Shown: positions 10,955-22,265, numbered from the stretch's first letter. The stretch is 64,000 nt of DNA from Hyposmocoma kahamanoa (GCF_003589595.1 NW_020653993.1:2695442-2759441), one strand, 5' to 3'. Made by a program: numbers and translations. The notes: a model not told the origin generated them from the sequence alone.

Positions 10955-11053
10955 ATATAACTTGGATTTTATTAGGCGTGCAGGCGGGAATAAGTAAACG
11001 TATGTATGTATTGTTTATCCCAGCCTGCACTCCTATTAAAATCCAAGTTATAT
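10955..11053. mobile_element. ~100-bp palindromic MITE
   Basis: TATAACTTGGATTTTATTAG near 10957 is mirrored by CTATTAAAATCCAAGTTATA ending at 11053. GCGTGCAGGCGGGA pairs with TCCCAGCCTGCACT. Nearly the whole element folds back. Confidence 0.8.
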
Positions 11054-11059
11054 TAAACC

Positions 11060-11570
11060 CTCCTTCGAACGCAGTCGGGTAAAAAGTAACTTAGTATTAT
11101 AAAAGAAGAAACGACATATTATCACAATGAAAAAAAAACAGAACAGCAAGCTGAATTTCCCCTCGAAAGTCTTTCATAACTGTAACCAATAAAATTAAAA
11201 AAAAATAAAATAAAAAAAATTAAAACAATTGCAAATGACAAATAAGTTTCTCTAGATTTAAAATAGCGTGACTAATGAATAGAATATGTTTATTTGCCAG
11301 AACACAGTAATTATACAGATCTCAAATTAAATTAGATACAGTATTGTGCACAGGCCAGCAGAGGTGAAAATTCTAATGAATTTTATATTCGGTCTCTCAG
11401 ATAATTGCATTAAAAAATCTATTGTAAATTGTATTTTGTAAATTTTAAATATTCTCTATTACTATAATTTATTTTAACAAACCAGACAGCCATTTAAATA
11501 AAAATGTTTTATTTTTTTTTATGTTCCGCTACATATGCCGCCGTCTGTATGTTTCATTTTAATTGTTTTA
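11060..11570. other. Unassigned AT-rich stretch
   Basis: Homopolymer-rich. No gene or repeat recognised. Confidence 0.5.
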
Positions 11571-11575
11571 TTTTG

Positions 11576-11998
11576 ACCGACTTCAAAAAAGGAGGAGGTT
11601 CTCAACTGTATGTTCTTTTTTTGTATGTATGTTACATGATAACTCCGGTATTTGTGAACCGATTTTCATGATTCTTTTTTGTTGGAAAAGGGGTACTTCC
11701 ATAGTGGTCCCATTTCATTTTGAAGAAAATCATCCACCTCGAAGAGTCACTGTTCACGCACGAAGATGCATTTTTATAAATAGCGCCTAACTTTAATTTA
11801 GGAGCAATTACTTTAATGGTTGATTTGCTATTTCTCCAATTCAAGGCGTTTTTCTCTCAATATACTTTGAGTAGTGTCGTAATAACAACCTATTTTTATT
11901 ATCTCCAGTATCAAGTCCTGTATAGTGGCGAACTAGGGGATATTTCAATAAAACTTAGCAAATAGACGTAGTTCCACGTACTTTTGAGGTCGGTTTTT
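11576..11998 (+). repeat. Family G repeat, full-length copy, opposite orientation
   Basis: ACCGACTTCAAAAAAGGAGG at the left and TACTTTTGAGGTCGGTTTTT at the right. It lies ~700 bp from and inverted to the 10.4-kb copy. Confidence 0.8.
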
Positions 11999-12049
11999 TT
12001 AGTACTTTGTACGGAGATTATATAGAGTTTAGAAAACCATGGCCACACA

Positions 12050-12480
12050 ATAAAACTTTAAATATGCAAAATTTTAACGTTAAACGTTGCCCATACATTT
12101 AATATGACATTCGCAGAGGGGCTTTAGTTTCGAACAACTACTTTGAAAATAAAATTTTTGTACGTACCTACTTAAAAATAAAGTTTAATAAAAAAAAGTT
12201 TTTATTACTTTATTTGCAGCAGTTTTGTTATCTGTAAAGCTATTGTTACCTCTTAAAGTAGATCAACTAAAGCCAATGTCATTAAATGTATGGGAGCGTT
12301 TAAAATAACGTTAAAATTTTATATATTTTTAACTTTATTTTTAAAAGTTATTGATGTCGCTTTACTCTTTAGGTAACGTACTTTCGATATCAGTTTAAAA
12401 GTTTTCAGCATCTCTTATATTAACGGAATAATCGTCTGGGCACACTTTACGATTATACCCTGTATGCATACGTATTATTT
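12050..12480 (+). repeat. Dispersed repeat H, copy 2, with a foldback left end
   Basis: 12215-12480 parallels 5813-6080. The left part (CCCATACATTTAATATGACA near 12090) is the reverse complement of the AATGTATGGGAGCG block, so this copy can fold on itself. Confidence 0.7.
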
Positions 12481-12594
12481 TAAAGTAACTGTGCAAATCC
12501 TGTCGACTCTACACTACTTATTACGACTGTTGTCTTAAGACTTAGGCATATAGTTATCTATATATTATTATTTACAATATCAAGTGACGAGACG

Positions 12595-12755
12595 AACGAG
12601 TCATGTGCCTGGTGGTAAGCTACATGCCTGTCCATAACAGTTGCAGTGCCTTTCGGAGCCTTAAATTGCAAAAAACTGAGGGACACTGCCAATGCGCCTG
12701 TCACCCTATCACATAAGTTGACAAGCCCCATGAGCCCGTAATTTCAACAAAGTAG
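12595..12755 (-). repeat. Family A fragment
   Basis: CAAGTGACGAGACGAACGAG to AGTTGACAAGCCCCATGAG. The second half is missing. Confidence 0.8.
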
Positions 12756-12759
12756 GGCT

Positions 12760-14518
12760 GTTATTTTAAATGGTTGACATTGGGTCCTCAAAATAGGGTG
12801 CTAAAATGTTTCTCTCTAAAGCTATGCCTATGGTAATTCGTTCAGCAAGTAGCTAACCCACTTGGGGTTACCCCTTAGGTTATATACGTTTATGTCTGGG
12901 GTAACCGCAAATTATCTATATATGTACTACAAATTCTACTTATACATTAGTCGCAGAAAGATGTGAGCGATAAGGTGTCACCCTGCGGAGCACCTATTTG
13001 AAAAGATTAAGAGGGGTTGTGGAATTGTACCTGGAGAGTGACATTTAGTAGATATTATTATACTTCAATATATTGCTTGATATAATAATATTATAATATT
13101 TAGCATAGATTTGGTATAGGCATGGAATGAAGCCACCCATTGCGCTACCATGTCAAAGGCTTTTTTAGTCCACAAAGGCGACAATGTAATTTTTTCGACT
13201 CGGTCTAATTATGTAAACGTAGTTCATCGAACTCCCGCGCCAAGTTATAATACAATTCAATTGTAACTTTCACAAATGGATTGGACGTATTTAGAGCAAC
13301 TCCAAGAAGAGGTTGAATTACTATAATATCGTTCATAGGGACCACTGGCCATATATACCAGAAGGTTTTATGGAAATCAAAAGAAGATTGAAATAATTTT
13401 TTATTAAATTATTTGTTCTGGTATACGTGGCCATTGTTATCATAATTCAATCTGTTTTTAGATATCCTCTAAATATATCCATGGGTTTACTTGTGGCTGT
13501 ACAATTTTGAATACATATGTAATTTAAATACATATAACATAATATTTTTGACAGAATATAAAAGAGCTTTCATTTTTTTAAAGGTCCCTTTTCAAGGTCC
13601 AATTAACAAAATGGAATCAAATGATTGTTACGAAAAAGTAACGTAAGCCAAAACCGCGGACTTAAATATTACAACGCCATCTAATTGGAACGCGGTCAGT
13701 GGCAGATCAACGCGTTCCACGTTCAATTTGGAAAAGCAATTAATTGCATAAATAAAATAGCAATTGAGTGAATTTTATGTACTCAGTTTATTTGTGGTTT
13801 TTTTCTGAAATGGCTGGATGATCGGAAAATATAATTTATTGTATAGGAAAATATAGTATTTACGTAATAGTCATTCACTCGGCTAGAGCCTATTGAAAAC
13901 CAGCGTCACAGCCCATTCTCGGCTATGCTGAATGAGATCGTTCGTCGTTGCATGCAATAAATGGCTTTAATTCTATTGCCAAAAGATTACTTCAGTCCAC
14001 ACATATTTACATAATGTACATATACTTGTGTCCACAAAAAACAGCTTCCAGATGAAAAAGCAAAATTATTATACGGAGTGTTAATTGCGTCACGTTCGAC
14101 AGGGGTGATTTCATCCATTAACACAAATTACATTTAGTATAAGGACACCTCTCAAATTCCTAAAAGGTCAGCTTTTTCATATATCGATTGGAAAATTACT
14201 AGGTCGAAAATTCTTTTTGGGAAACGAATTATATAGAATTTTAATAAAATTGTAAATGACATCACACAGCTATGGGTCATGGAGGGAAGTACTTTAAATA
14301 TTGTAGATACGATGTTTTATTGGGAACATTATTTTATTTTTCAAGTAAATGAATACTCTGCTCTCCTTGTCATAACACACACATTTGCATTTCGTTAACT
14401 TTTGAGATATTGGCACATATAGTCTGCCTTTTTTGAAGATGGAGTAATATGACATTTGCGGGGTTGCCAGTTTTCTCGCATTCGAACAATTATGAATCGA
14501 ATGTAAGGCGCAAACACA
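12760..14518. other. Long stretch without a recognised gene
   Basis: Only one structure stands out: TGGCCATATATACCAGA (13347) opposite TCTGGTATACGTGGCCA (13415), a short inverted repeat. The rest is AT-rich, with no frame carrying a known motif. Confidence 0.45.
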
Positions 14519-15140
14519 CTGCCTATTTCGAGTTTTAATGGGATAAACTGTATCCCTGTTACCAAAAGTGTTACAAATTAATTACAATACCAACAAAATG
14601 GAAGCAGTGCAAGGTCGACCTCGGCGTACAGATCTCAACCAGATTGCGGACGGTCTCAAAAAAGACTATGTCGTGACTAAAGAGTTAGATTTCAAAAAGG
14701 GTTGGAAAACCTTAAGAAAAAAATCTTGCGCGCGTCTTGGAGGTTGAAAAGGCGCGCGCCCTAAGCACACACACACTCACACTCAACATAGGCTATGTTG
14801 AGTGCGAGTGTGTGCGTCTATGTCTTGTATATTTTGTGAAAATTTTGATAGATTAGGTTTAGATTAGGTTTTGATAGATTGCAAAGTGATGTCAAATCTC
14901 AATTAATTATCGAAAAAAAATTAATCAAATGCGAGTCGCATCTATAAGTTTTTAGATTTACAACTAATATTGCAAGGGGTAGCTGATAAAAAGTTTTAAT
15001 AAAACGCAAAATAAAAATATTTACTTAATATATCGTCAATTCGAAACTGCTTTGTTTTGCGTTGAGCTTTGACGCGAGTTTGCCGGAGGTAGGAGTTGTG
15101 CTGGCCAGCGATCCCATAAGTGACGACCGTATTAGATTTC
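14519..15140. repeat. Left arm of a large inverted repeat
   Basis: CTGCCTATTTCGAGTTTTAA to CCGTATTAGATTTC matches the reverse complement of 21171-21758 along nearly the whole length, with small indels. Each arm contains its own palindrome (CACTCAACATAGGCTATGTT near 14779). A short frame beginning MEAVQGRPRRTDLNQ is open here for about 50 codons but frameshifted in the other arm. Its identity is unknown. Confidence 0.85.
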
Positions 15141-15299
15141 ATTTTTAATAATTTCGATTTTTGAAAAACAAACGCCGAGTTGTGTCGTAAAATTTTAAAT
15201 CCTTAAATTTTACTGCACGTCACTGTTGACAACAATGTACATCAATTAGCTCCTACAACGTAGTTATAAATTAGTACGGAACATGATGAGCGAACAAAC

Positions 15300-15425
15300 G
15301 TCAAAACATCCATCATAGCTTGCCGGTACTATAGTAACAAAACCTTCGTGACGAAACCTGCATGTTGAAGGTGGTTCCCAGCGACTGAAAAACCTGAAGT
15401 CCCTGAGTCGCATTGGATAATGATA
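15300..15425 (+). repeat. SINE-like family F, partial
   Basis: CGTGACGAAACCTGCATGTT and CTGAAAAACCTGAAGTC match the body of this SINE type. The tRNA-like head is absent. Confidence 0.55.
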
Positions 15426-15794
15426 CTCTTTCAAAGATCTTTTAAAATAAGGAATTTGATCGTAAGATATTAAGTTCCACGGTCGGTAACGCATTAGCTA
15501 TATTAAGGATAACGATAATGTGCCAGACAACCACACCTCTTACTTCAAACTAGAGTTATTCCCTGTACTATGAATACCAGAGCGACGGCTAGCAAACATG
15601 TCAATAATATAGAAATATTGTTCCAAATCTTATTAGAAACTAATTTAAAAAAAATATTTCAAACAGTGGTGCTTGTCGGTCACTGGTGCCACCACCTTAA
15701 TTATTAACCGTACAGTAATTCAATGCTAATTTTCGCGTTATATGTCGTAAATTCTATGTATTAGTATTTTAAATTTTAAGTATTTTCTAACTGT

Positions 15795-16038
15795 AGCAGT
15801 AGAGGTCCTTGTGAAAGAATTTCTCAAGGAAGGTACTGCCACCTTACCTATTTCTGCGAGCATTACTGCATTTCGTTTGGAAGGTAAGTGTGCTGGTGCA
15901 ATCACAGGCACATGGGACTTGTCACCTTATGTCTCACGGTGACGGGCGCAATAGCGGTGCACTTCAGACCTTTGCGATTTAAATCTCTGAATCGCACTAC
16001 AATTGCTATGGACAGTCGAGTCACTAGGTATCATAAAA
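15795..16038 (+). repeat. Family A repeat
   Basis: AGGTCCTTGTGAAAGAATTT to ATGGACAGTCG, then a short ending with TATCATAAAAAAAG. A small deletion lies near the tail. Confidence 0.8.
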
Positions 16039-16293
16039 AAAGATTATAGAAACAGTGTCTCATTAGCCAAACCGACAAAGCGTTTAAAGTCGTAACCCCT
16101 TAGCTGCTTTAGGTTAATTAGGTTGTTTTAGATTAAAGATAAAGACATATTTATTCTGTATAAAAATGTAACCTATATACATGAATCTTATTAAATGACA
16201 TTTTATTTACATATACGCGCCAGACTATCACAAACAGTGAAATTATTTTATGTTTACATAACTTTAATTAAGGTTAGTAGTGCAAGTTAATCT

Positions 16294-16894
16294 AGGTGAT
16301 ACCTAAACTCCCCCCGAATGGGTTCCCGCCTTGTCGTGGCGGGGGGCTCTAGTAGCCGTGGTCGATTTCATCCCACGATGAAGCTAAGAGAAACAAACGG
16401 GCCGGCCGATGGAACGAGGCTGGCCCGAGGAGGAGGGCGTACCGTGCGGGTTCGTCTTGATCTAGGCCGAGCGCGCAGACGCACGCGGGGAGGAGGTTCG
16501 CGGGGGAAGAGATGTGTCGGAGTGTCGTTGCCGCTCGTCCTGTCCTCCGCGACCAAATTTGAGCGGTTGGCCCATGCGGTGGGCGCTCCAAAGGACTCTC
16601 TACGGAGAGTCCACGTGGATGCGCGTAGGGTTCGGCGAGCCTTACATTTGGAGTCGGGGGACCGTTGTGTCTCCTTTCTCGGGGAGGGGCTGCGCTGGGC
16701 GCGGTCAGCCGCTGGTGACGGCGCAGACGAGTGATAGCGTACCCATGCCTCTACTTGCAGCGGAGAGGAGGAACACCCCGGGGGTTTGGTGCGGTCAGAT
16801 CGCTCCCCTTCAACTCTGCTCCCTGCGGGAGCGGAGCCGGGGTATCTGTAAGCAGATTCCCTCTGGTAATAAAAAAAAAGGTGATACCTAAACT
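16294..16894 (+). mobile_element. 569-bp GC-rich retroposed insertion with 16-bp TSD and poly-A tail
   Basis: AGGTGATACCTAAACT occurs at 16294-16309 and again, exactly, at 16879-16894. The insert (16310-16878) is strikingly GC-rich against an AT-rich background and ends in a run of nine A's. These are the marks of target-primed reverse transcription, so it is a LINE-mobilised sequence. The 138-codon Arg/Gly-rich frame at 16318-16734 follows from composition and matches no family I know. The tail part with repeated CCCTGCGGGAGCGGAGCC could be an R1-clade 3' UTR, which is inference. Confidence 0.85.
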
Positions 16895-17022
16895 AAGTAA
16901 AATTGCTTACTTGTAAGTTAAGTATCCAAGTCCATGCTAGCATAATGATTGGTCAACATATTTTGTTCAATAACAATAAAATATGAATACTTAATTAATT
17001 AGCGTCTTAACTATTATTAACT

Positions 17023-17247
17023 GCCTCCGTGGCTGAACGGTTACCATGCCGGACTGCCACGCAGAGGTCCCAGGTTAGATTCCCGGGCCGGGAGAAATAG
17101 TTGTATGGCCTACAATTATTTCTCTCGTGAGTTTGGATGTAATTTGTGGTTGTTTATGTGTGTGTCCATGGCGACCATATGAACCCGCGACACAGGATTT
17201 CACTAGTGCGGGGCTATGTTGAGTGTGTGCGTTATTTATTATTTAAA
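17023..17247 (+). repeat. tRNA-derived SINE family B, copy 1
   Basis: A tRNA-like head has box A (GTGGCTGAACGG) and a degraded box B (GGTTAGATTCC). A body with TGGATGTAATTTGTGGTTG and GTGTGTCCATGGCGACC follows, with a TTA-rich tail. A second copy lies at 31934. Confidence 0.8.
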
Positions 17248-17546
17248 AATATTACGTAACCACAGGTGCTAAATTTTCAGTGTCATTGTAGTTTAATCCT
17301 TTTAACAAGTCTTGTACGGTTTTCTTATATTGAAAGTTATTCATAGGATATATACATGGTGAACGATTTATTTTAATATACAAAAAACTACCAAGAAAGC
17401 AATGGAATCTATGGGAGTGTATGCACTTCGAAATCGTGTAGTGGAACAAACAATGTCTGCTCGTCCTTTGCTAGTTTACTGGATACAATGTTTGCTCGTC
17501 TTTGGCTGGATTCGTTCCATGTTACGACTACATACTATACGCTAGC

Positions 17547-17790
17547 CTTTTGGTTGACGCAGATCCTTTCGGGACACGATTGTTTCGGAAGGTATCTGTG
17601 TGGAATTGCCGGACGGTAGGCATCGGGTCCCCCGAGGAGACGGCTTAGTCCAGGTTGGAGACCTGCCCAGCCCGGGTGGTATCGACAGCATGAGGTCCTG
17701 GAAAGCGGTCCTCACCTTCTGCAATACCGTCCTTTTGCATAACCGCTCACGCGATTCATGCGTCTCTGGAAGCATACCACACCTAGAGGT
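17547..17790 (+). pseudogene. R1-clade LINE RT C-terminal fragment
   Basis: One frame from ~17556 reads ADPFGTRLFRKVSVWNC followed by SPEETA and then a stop. Another frame, from ~17690, reads MRSWKAVLTFCNTVLLHNRS. Together they resemble the end of R1/TRAS-type polymerases, where a Cys-rich segment is followed by SWKAV..FC..V. At least one frameshift and two stops are present. The GC-rich composition differs from the flanks. The 60-77-codon minus frames here are shadows. Confidence 0.6.
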
Positions 17791-17799
17791 GCCGGTGAT

Positions 17800-18290
17800 G
17801 ATTTTATACCGATTTATCGGATATCGAAGTTATAACAGGTAAAAGAACTAATACTAATTGCTATTTCGGTAACTACTCTAGCAAACTGTAAAGTTTTTAA
17901 TGCCTGAGTCTGTCATCGTTCGTGTCAGCGTCAACTTCAAAAATACGTCACGACAATCGTGTGTGTTATTGTTTGGGCTGGTGATGTCGGTGTTTATTTA
18001 TTGAAAACATACCGTAAGTTGCGTTTTTTAAGTTTACCATGAATATAAATGTTTATAAACTATACTTTAAGGAGTAATTTCATGGTAAACATTAGAACCA
18101 CTCATACGGAAAATTATCATATTTACCCAAGTACACCAAAAATTTCATTAGTGCTTTTTAAGTGCAAGATTTGCGGTGTATTACTGTATTTTATTTGAGA
18201 TGTTTTTGTTGCAGTACGGAGGGTATTTATTTAGCAATGCAGAGTAATAAATTTATTTTTAAAAACTTGTATTTAAACTGAATCCTTTTC
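17800..18290. other. Unassigned AT-rich stretch
   Basis: No gene or repeat recognised between the R1-like fragment and the next GC-rich block. Confidence 0.45.
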
Positions 18291-18299
18291 TAATTTGCG

Positions 18300-18715
18300 A
18301 AACCAAATAGCCGCCATTTTGCGGTAGGATGAGCGCATCGCGTGAGCGGCTAAGGAGGCGGCGGAGAGAGACAGAGAGAAGGATTGGTTACTTTGGTCGC
18401 CACCATCCCCCTTAGGAAGCCACGGCGACGAACGTGGGGACAAACACGTTCGTCGTTTGCATGTGGCTCTTAGTAGGCTATGAAGGTAGGAGTAGCTCCT
18501 TTCCTCCTTTCCTAGCGAAGTGAGCCCGGAAACGGGTAGGCACCGCCGGGTCTTGTAAGAATGCTTCGGCGCCCCCAAGACCCAGCACGTGGTGCAGAGA
18601 GGGTTGCGGGTGAGTGAGTAGAAGTCTCATATAACCTTCCATCTCTATCCCCAGACAGAAAGTATCCATGATGGATTTTCCCGCGTAAAACAAAAGGTTA
18701 CTTCCATGTTATAAT
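18300..18715 (-). mobile_element. GC-rich retroelement-like block
   Basis: On the minus strand it begins TTTTACGCGGGAAAATCCAT and runs through CACCCGCAACCCTCTCTGC and GGGTCTTGGGGGCGCCGAAG. The composition and the ACGCGGGAAAATCCAT start resemble non-coding ends of lepidopteran LINEs/SINEs, from memory. No TSD or poly-A was identified, and the 101-codon frame has no motif. Confidence 0.4.
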
Positions 18716-19014
18716 GTAAAAAACTCGTTGTCTGTAGAACTACAAGTTACCAAGTCATGATAAAAAAGAAATTTTCATCACCTAACTTCTTTTTACAACC
18801 TAAAAAAGGAGCGGTAATTTAATTTTTAATGCCCCTGACAACTTGTCGAGTAAAATTTGTCTTTTAATTATGTAAGTAATAAGGGGGTTGATAACTTTTA
18901 CGACGGTTTGGGAAACTTTTCTTTCAGAGCCGACTTTCTGTGTAATTATTTATGTTCCGTTCAAATAAATCCTGGTCTTCAGAATTGACAAAAAAGTGAA
19001 GCTTTTTAGTCTTA

Positions 19015-19165
19015 CCGAGTTCTTAGGTTTTCGCGATTATTACACATAGGAAACGGAACTAGTTTTTCGGATCAAAGTCGCGTTTATTTATTTATTTTTT
19101 TCAAACAAAACAACGTTTCAGGCCCTTTACAGATCCCATGGTCACGGGTGACTGAAATGGTGAAG
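19015..19165 (-). repeat. PLE 3'-terminal fragment
   Basis: The reverse strand shows GACCATGGGATCTGTAAAGG and CTGAAACGTTG, then the AT-rich terminus (CCGAAAAACTAGTTCCG). It is inverted relative to the PLE at 28.3 kb. Confidence 0.75.
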
Positions 19166-19519
19166 TAGTCAACCGGTTATATCTAATTTTAATACAAACC
19201 ACTATTGTTTATTAATTAAAAATTAATAATAATATGAAGTAAAATAATTATTATACCTATCTAATTTTAACTAACAACATACATTATTATTAATTTTAAA
19301 TATAGTAATAAAGTACTGTTCACGACCATTTATTAAAAGAGACTCGTGTTCAGCGGTGGGATGTTACATACAAGGATCGAGGTTTAGTGACACCTTTTTA
19401 ACGACTCTAACGCACACTAAGAGGAATGTTAACACTCAGCAGAACGAACGCACACACTACACATAGAAATGTTTTTGTATGACGAACGAATGGTATACGG
19501 AAAAACTTGTTAAGTTTAT

Positions 19520-20910
19520 GTTATTTTATTTTATTTATTTTTTTTTTATTTATTTATTTATATTCAGGTTACTGAGACCCATAGATACATACCTTACAGA
19601 CTAACATACATAACAATATAAAATAACACTAATTACTAATTTAACACGTATTTAGGTTGTCGGCGACGTGTGGCGCCATCTGGTGTCAGGCAACCGGCCA
19701 CGGAATCGCCGGTATAGGACACCCTTCGGCCAGAACTCCTCCTTCATGAAGGTCGACAGATGTTCGGTCGGCACTCTCACCACAAACGAATTAAAGTTCA
19801 CGTAGTGGCGGGACTCCAACCGCTCGACCCTCAGGGTGTATTTGGATTTCAACCTGATGTACTCCACTATCTCCTCAGACTTCGTGGAGTAATGCAGGCG
19901 TGACAGGTACAGCAGCGTTGTCGGGATTGCCGGACGCAGCAAAAAGTTGGACCCTGTCGGTGCAGTGCCGCACAGGTTACGGCTGGTGGGCTTCCTCTTC
20001 TTCTTCTCCACCTTTGTGAAGCCGTCATCGTCGCACCGGGCCGTCTGCCTCTGTGGTTTTGCAACTTCAGAGACAGGTACACGAGGTTTTTTCATCCCCT
20101 TCGTTGATAGCTGCCTGGCTTGTGGTTGTGGAGCAACGGGTCGGTTAACAGCTGCGACAGCGGCGTAATCACGTGGAGGGGTCAACGTGTTTACGCGTGA
20201 CGTCTCCGCCGGAGCGGACAATCGAGGGGCGGGGCGCGGGGAAACGCGCTCAGCGACAGCGGTCGGTGACGCATCCGTATGGGCCGACTCAAAACTGCCG
20301 ATAGATGCATTATGTGCCCCGCGACGAGTATTCACGTTACAGGCCTCGGGTGACCTACTTACCGAAGTTGCACTACTCAGTAATACAACTTGGGCACGTA
20401 ACTCACAGATGGTGTTATCCGAAGCCTCCAATTTACATTGCACTTCGGCCAGACTTGCTTTCAGGGATGTGATGTCCTTAAGCAGCCTAGTGACATCGAC
20501 ATGGTCGAACGTGACAGGGGGCAGCTTGTGCAGCTCCTTTGCCACGAAAGCAGGCACGTCGTCTGGGTCGGTTTCCTTTAACATCGTTATAATGTCCTGG
20601 ATACTCTTCGTTCCTCCATCCCTCCGGCGAGATGGCATCTGCTCGGCCTTGTCAAGCACACGGAAAAGCAGCGCCTTGCCACTGCAAATCTCATCTTCTT
20701 TAAAGTTTGATTTGCAGATCTGCATGATGCTGACCTCGTCCATAGTGTCGATGGCGTGTTGTATGAACGCCAGCAGTTCATTGGCTATGAGTTGTTGGGA
20801 ACCCATAGTCAATTACGCGCAGCGGTCATTACCGCGCGGATCGCGAATTAATATAATTCTTACTGTGTGAGCACGTCCGAATCTGAGCGTGCATCGCACC
20901 GGACTGTTAT
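19520..20910 (-). mobile_element. ORF1-only LINE (half-LINE)
   Basis: The unit reads, on the minus strand, as a GC-rich leader (~20910-20813), one intact ORF (20812-19652), a ~90-nt 3' UTR and a (TAAA)n-type tail ending near 19520. No RT frame follows. Boundaries are approximate because no TSD could be fixed. Elements made only of ORF1 plus a LINE tail are known in other genomes and rely on a partner's RT. Confidence 0.7.
19652..20812 (-). CDS. LINE ORF1 (Gag-like) protein, 386 aa, intact
   Basis: An uninterrupted frame of 386 codons. Residues ~1-125 form an acidic helical N-terminal domain with DEVSIMQIC and LPPVTFDHVDVTRLLKDI. Residues ~120-150 look like a short coiled coil (SLKASLAEVQCKLEASDNTI). 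Residues ~150-260 are a Ser/Pro/Ala-rich linker. A basic stretch near 275-285 (KVEKKKRKPTSR) precedes a C-terminal domain (~300-375) with LLYLSRLHYSTKSEEIVEYI and EEFWPKGVLYRRFRGRLP. This layout fits ORF1 proteins of CR1/jockey-type LINEs, which bind template RNA. No Cys-His zinc knuckle was seen. The start follows a short GC-rich leader. The 227-codon frame on the plus strand (20187-20870) is its antisense shadow. Confidence 0.75.
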   Translation of the reverse strand: MTMGSQQLIANELLAFIQHAIDTMDEVSIMQICKSNFKEDEICSGKALLFRVLDKAEQMPSRRRDGGTKSIQDIITMLKETDPDDVPAFVAKELHKLPPVTFDHVDVTRLLKDITSLKASLAEVQCKLEASDNTICELRAQVVLLSSATSVSRSPEACNVNTRRGAHNASIGSFESAHTDASPTAVAERVSPRPAPRLSAPAETSRVNTLTPPRDYAAVAAVNRPVAPQPQARQLSTKGMKKPRVPVSEVAKPQRQTARCDDDGFTKVEKKKRKPTSRNLCGTAPTGSNFLLRPAIPTTLLYLSRLHYSTKSEEIVEYIRLKSKYTLRVERLESRHYVNFNSFVVRVPTEHLSTFMKEEFWPKGVLYRRFRGRLPDTRWRHTSPTT

Positions 20911-21170
20911 ACTGGAATGTTTTGTTATAATAAATAAAAAACTCTATTTTTCACTATTGTTACAAAAGTTGTTCATTAATTAATCTAATTGTCAAACTTT
21001 TAAATCGAATAATGGTTATTGTGGATTAGTTGGCACAATAACTTTTTGTTGGATCGGCGGAGTATGCGATCACTACCGTAAATGTCTCTTCGCGCAGTTA
21101 TTTTTACGCATGTCGGAAGTAAAGTCATCGTCGCGGCACTTTTTGAGAAAATTCAATGCATTTAGAGCGC

Positions 21171-21758
21171 GAAATCTAATACGATCGTCCCTTATAGGAT
21201 CGCTGGCCAGCACAACTTCTACCAACACAAAGCAGAACAAAGCAGTTTCCAATTGACGATATGTTAAGTAAACATTTTTATTTGCGTTTTATTAAAACTT
21301 TTTATCAGCTACCCCTTGCAATACTAGTTATAAATCTAAAAACTCATAGATGCGACTCGCATTTGATTAATTTTTTTTTCGATAATTAATTGAGATTTGA
21401 CATCACTTTGCAATCTATCAAAACGGCCATCTGTAAATGTTCACAAAATATACAAAGCATAGACGCACACACTCGCACTCAACATAGCCTATGTTGAGTG
21501 TGAGTGTGTGTGCGTTTAAGGCGCGCGCCTTTTCATCCTCCAAGTCGCGCGCAATTTTGTTCTTAAGGTTTTCGAACCCTTTTTGAAATCTAGCTCTTTA
21601 GTCACGACATATTCTTTTTTGAGGCCGTCCGGAATCGGTTGAGATCTGTACGCTGAGGTCGACCTTGCACTGCTTCCATTTTGTTGGTATTGCAATTAAT
21701 TTGTAACACTTTTGGTAACTGGGATACAGTTTATCCCATTAAAACTCGAAATAGGCAG
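21171..21758. repeat. Right arm of the large inverted repeat
   Basis: Reverse complement of 14519-15140, with matching ends GAAATCTAATACGATCGTC and CTCGAAATAGGCAG. It carries the internal palindrome near 21480-21500. The frame seen in the left arm is shifted here by a one-base deletion. Confidence 0.85.
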
Positions 21759-21807
21759 ACTTCAACTCTTGAAGTTGTCAAATCTGCAGTATAAAGTGAT
21801 AATAATT

Positions 21808-22085
21808 AACCGACTTCAAAAAAGGAGGAGTTTCCCAATTCTACTGCATTTATGTTTTTGTAATTTACGCGATTATCTCGTTATTTGTGAACCATTTTTT
21901 TTATGATTCTTTTTTGTTAGAAAGAGGGTACTCCAGAGTTGTTCACGTTTAAATTTGAAGAAAACATTCCGCCTCTAAGGGTGGCAACTAGGGAATGAAT
22001 CCGGTTTCGCGCATTTTCCGGTAACCGATGTCAATAAAACTTGGCAAATAGATGTAATTCCACAAACTTTTGAGGTCGGTTTTTT
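21808..22085 (+). repeat. Family G repeat, short form
   Basis: ACCGACTTCAAAAAAGGAGG to AACTTTTGAGGTCGGTTTTT. It is similar in length to the 3.5-kb copy. Confidence 0.8.
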
Positions 22086-22265
22086 TTTATAAAAAAGTAA
22101 TAATTATTTGCTACATTGCTACACCCAATACCTGGTCTCAAACTTCTTTTTTATGATACCAAGTAACGAGACGACCAAGTCATGACGACTGATCGTAAGC
22201 GACACGCCTTTCCAAAGCAGCTGATCTGCGCTACACTACTATACACTAACCCTGGCCCGTCACCT

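Noticed and set aside
16318..16734. 138-codon open frame
   Set aside because: Arg/Gly-rich and explained by GC-rich composition of the retroposed insert. Overlapping frames of similar length occur on both strands and no domain is visible.
20187..20870. 227-codon plus-strand frame
   Set aside because: Antisense of the LINE ORF1, with no recognisable motif of its own.
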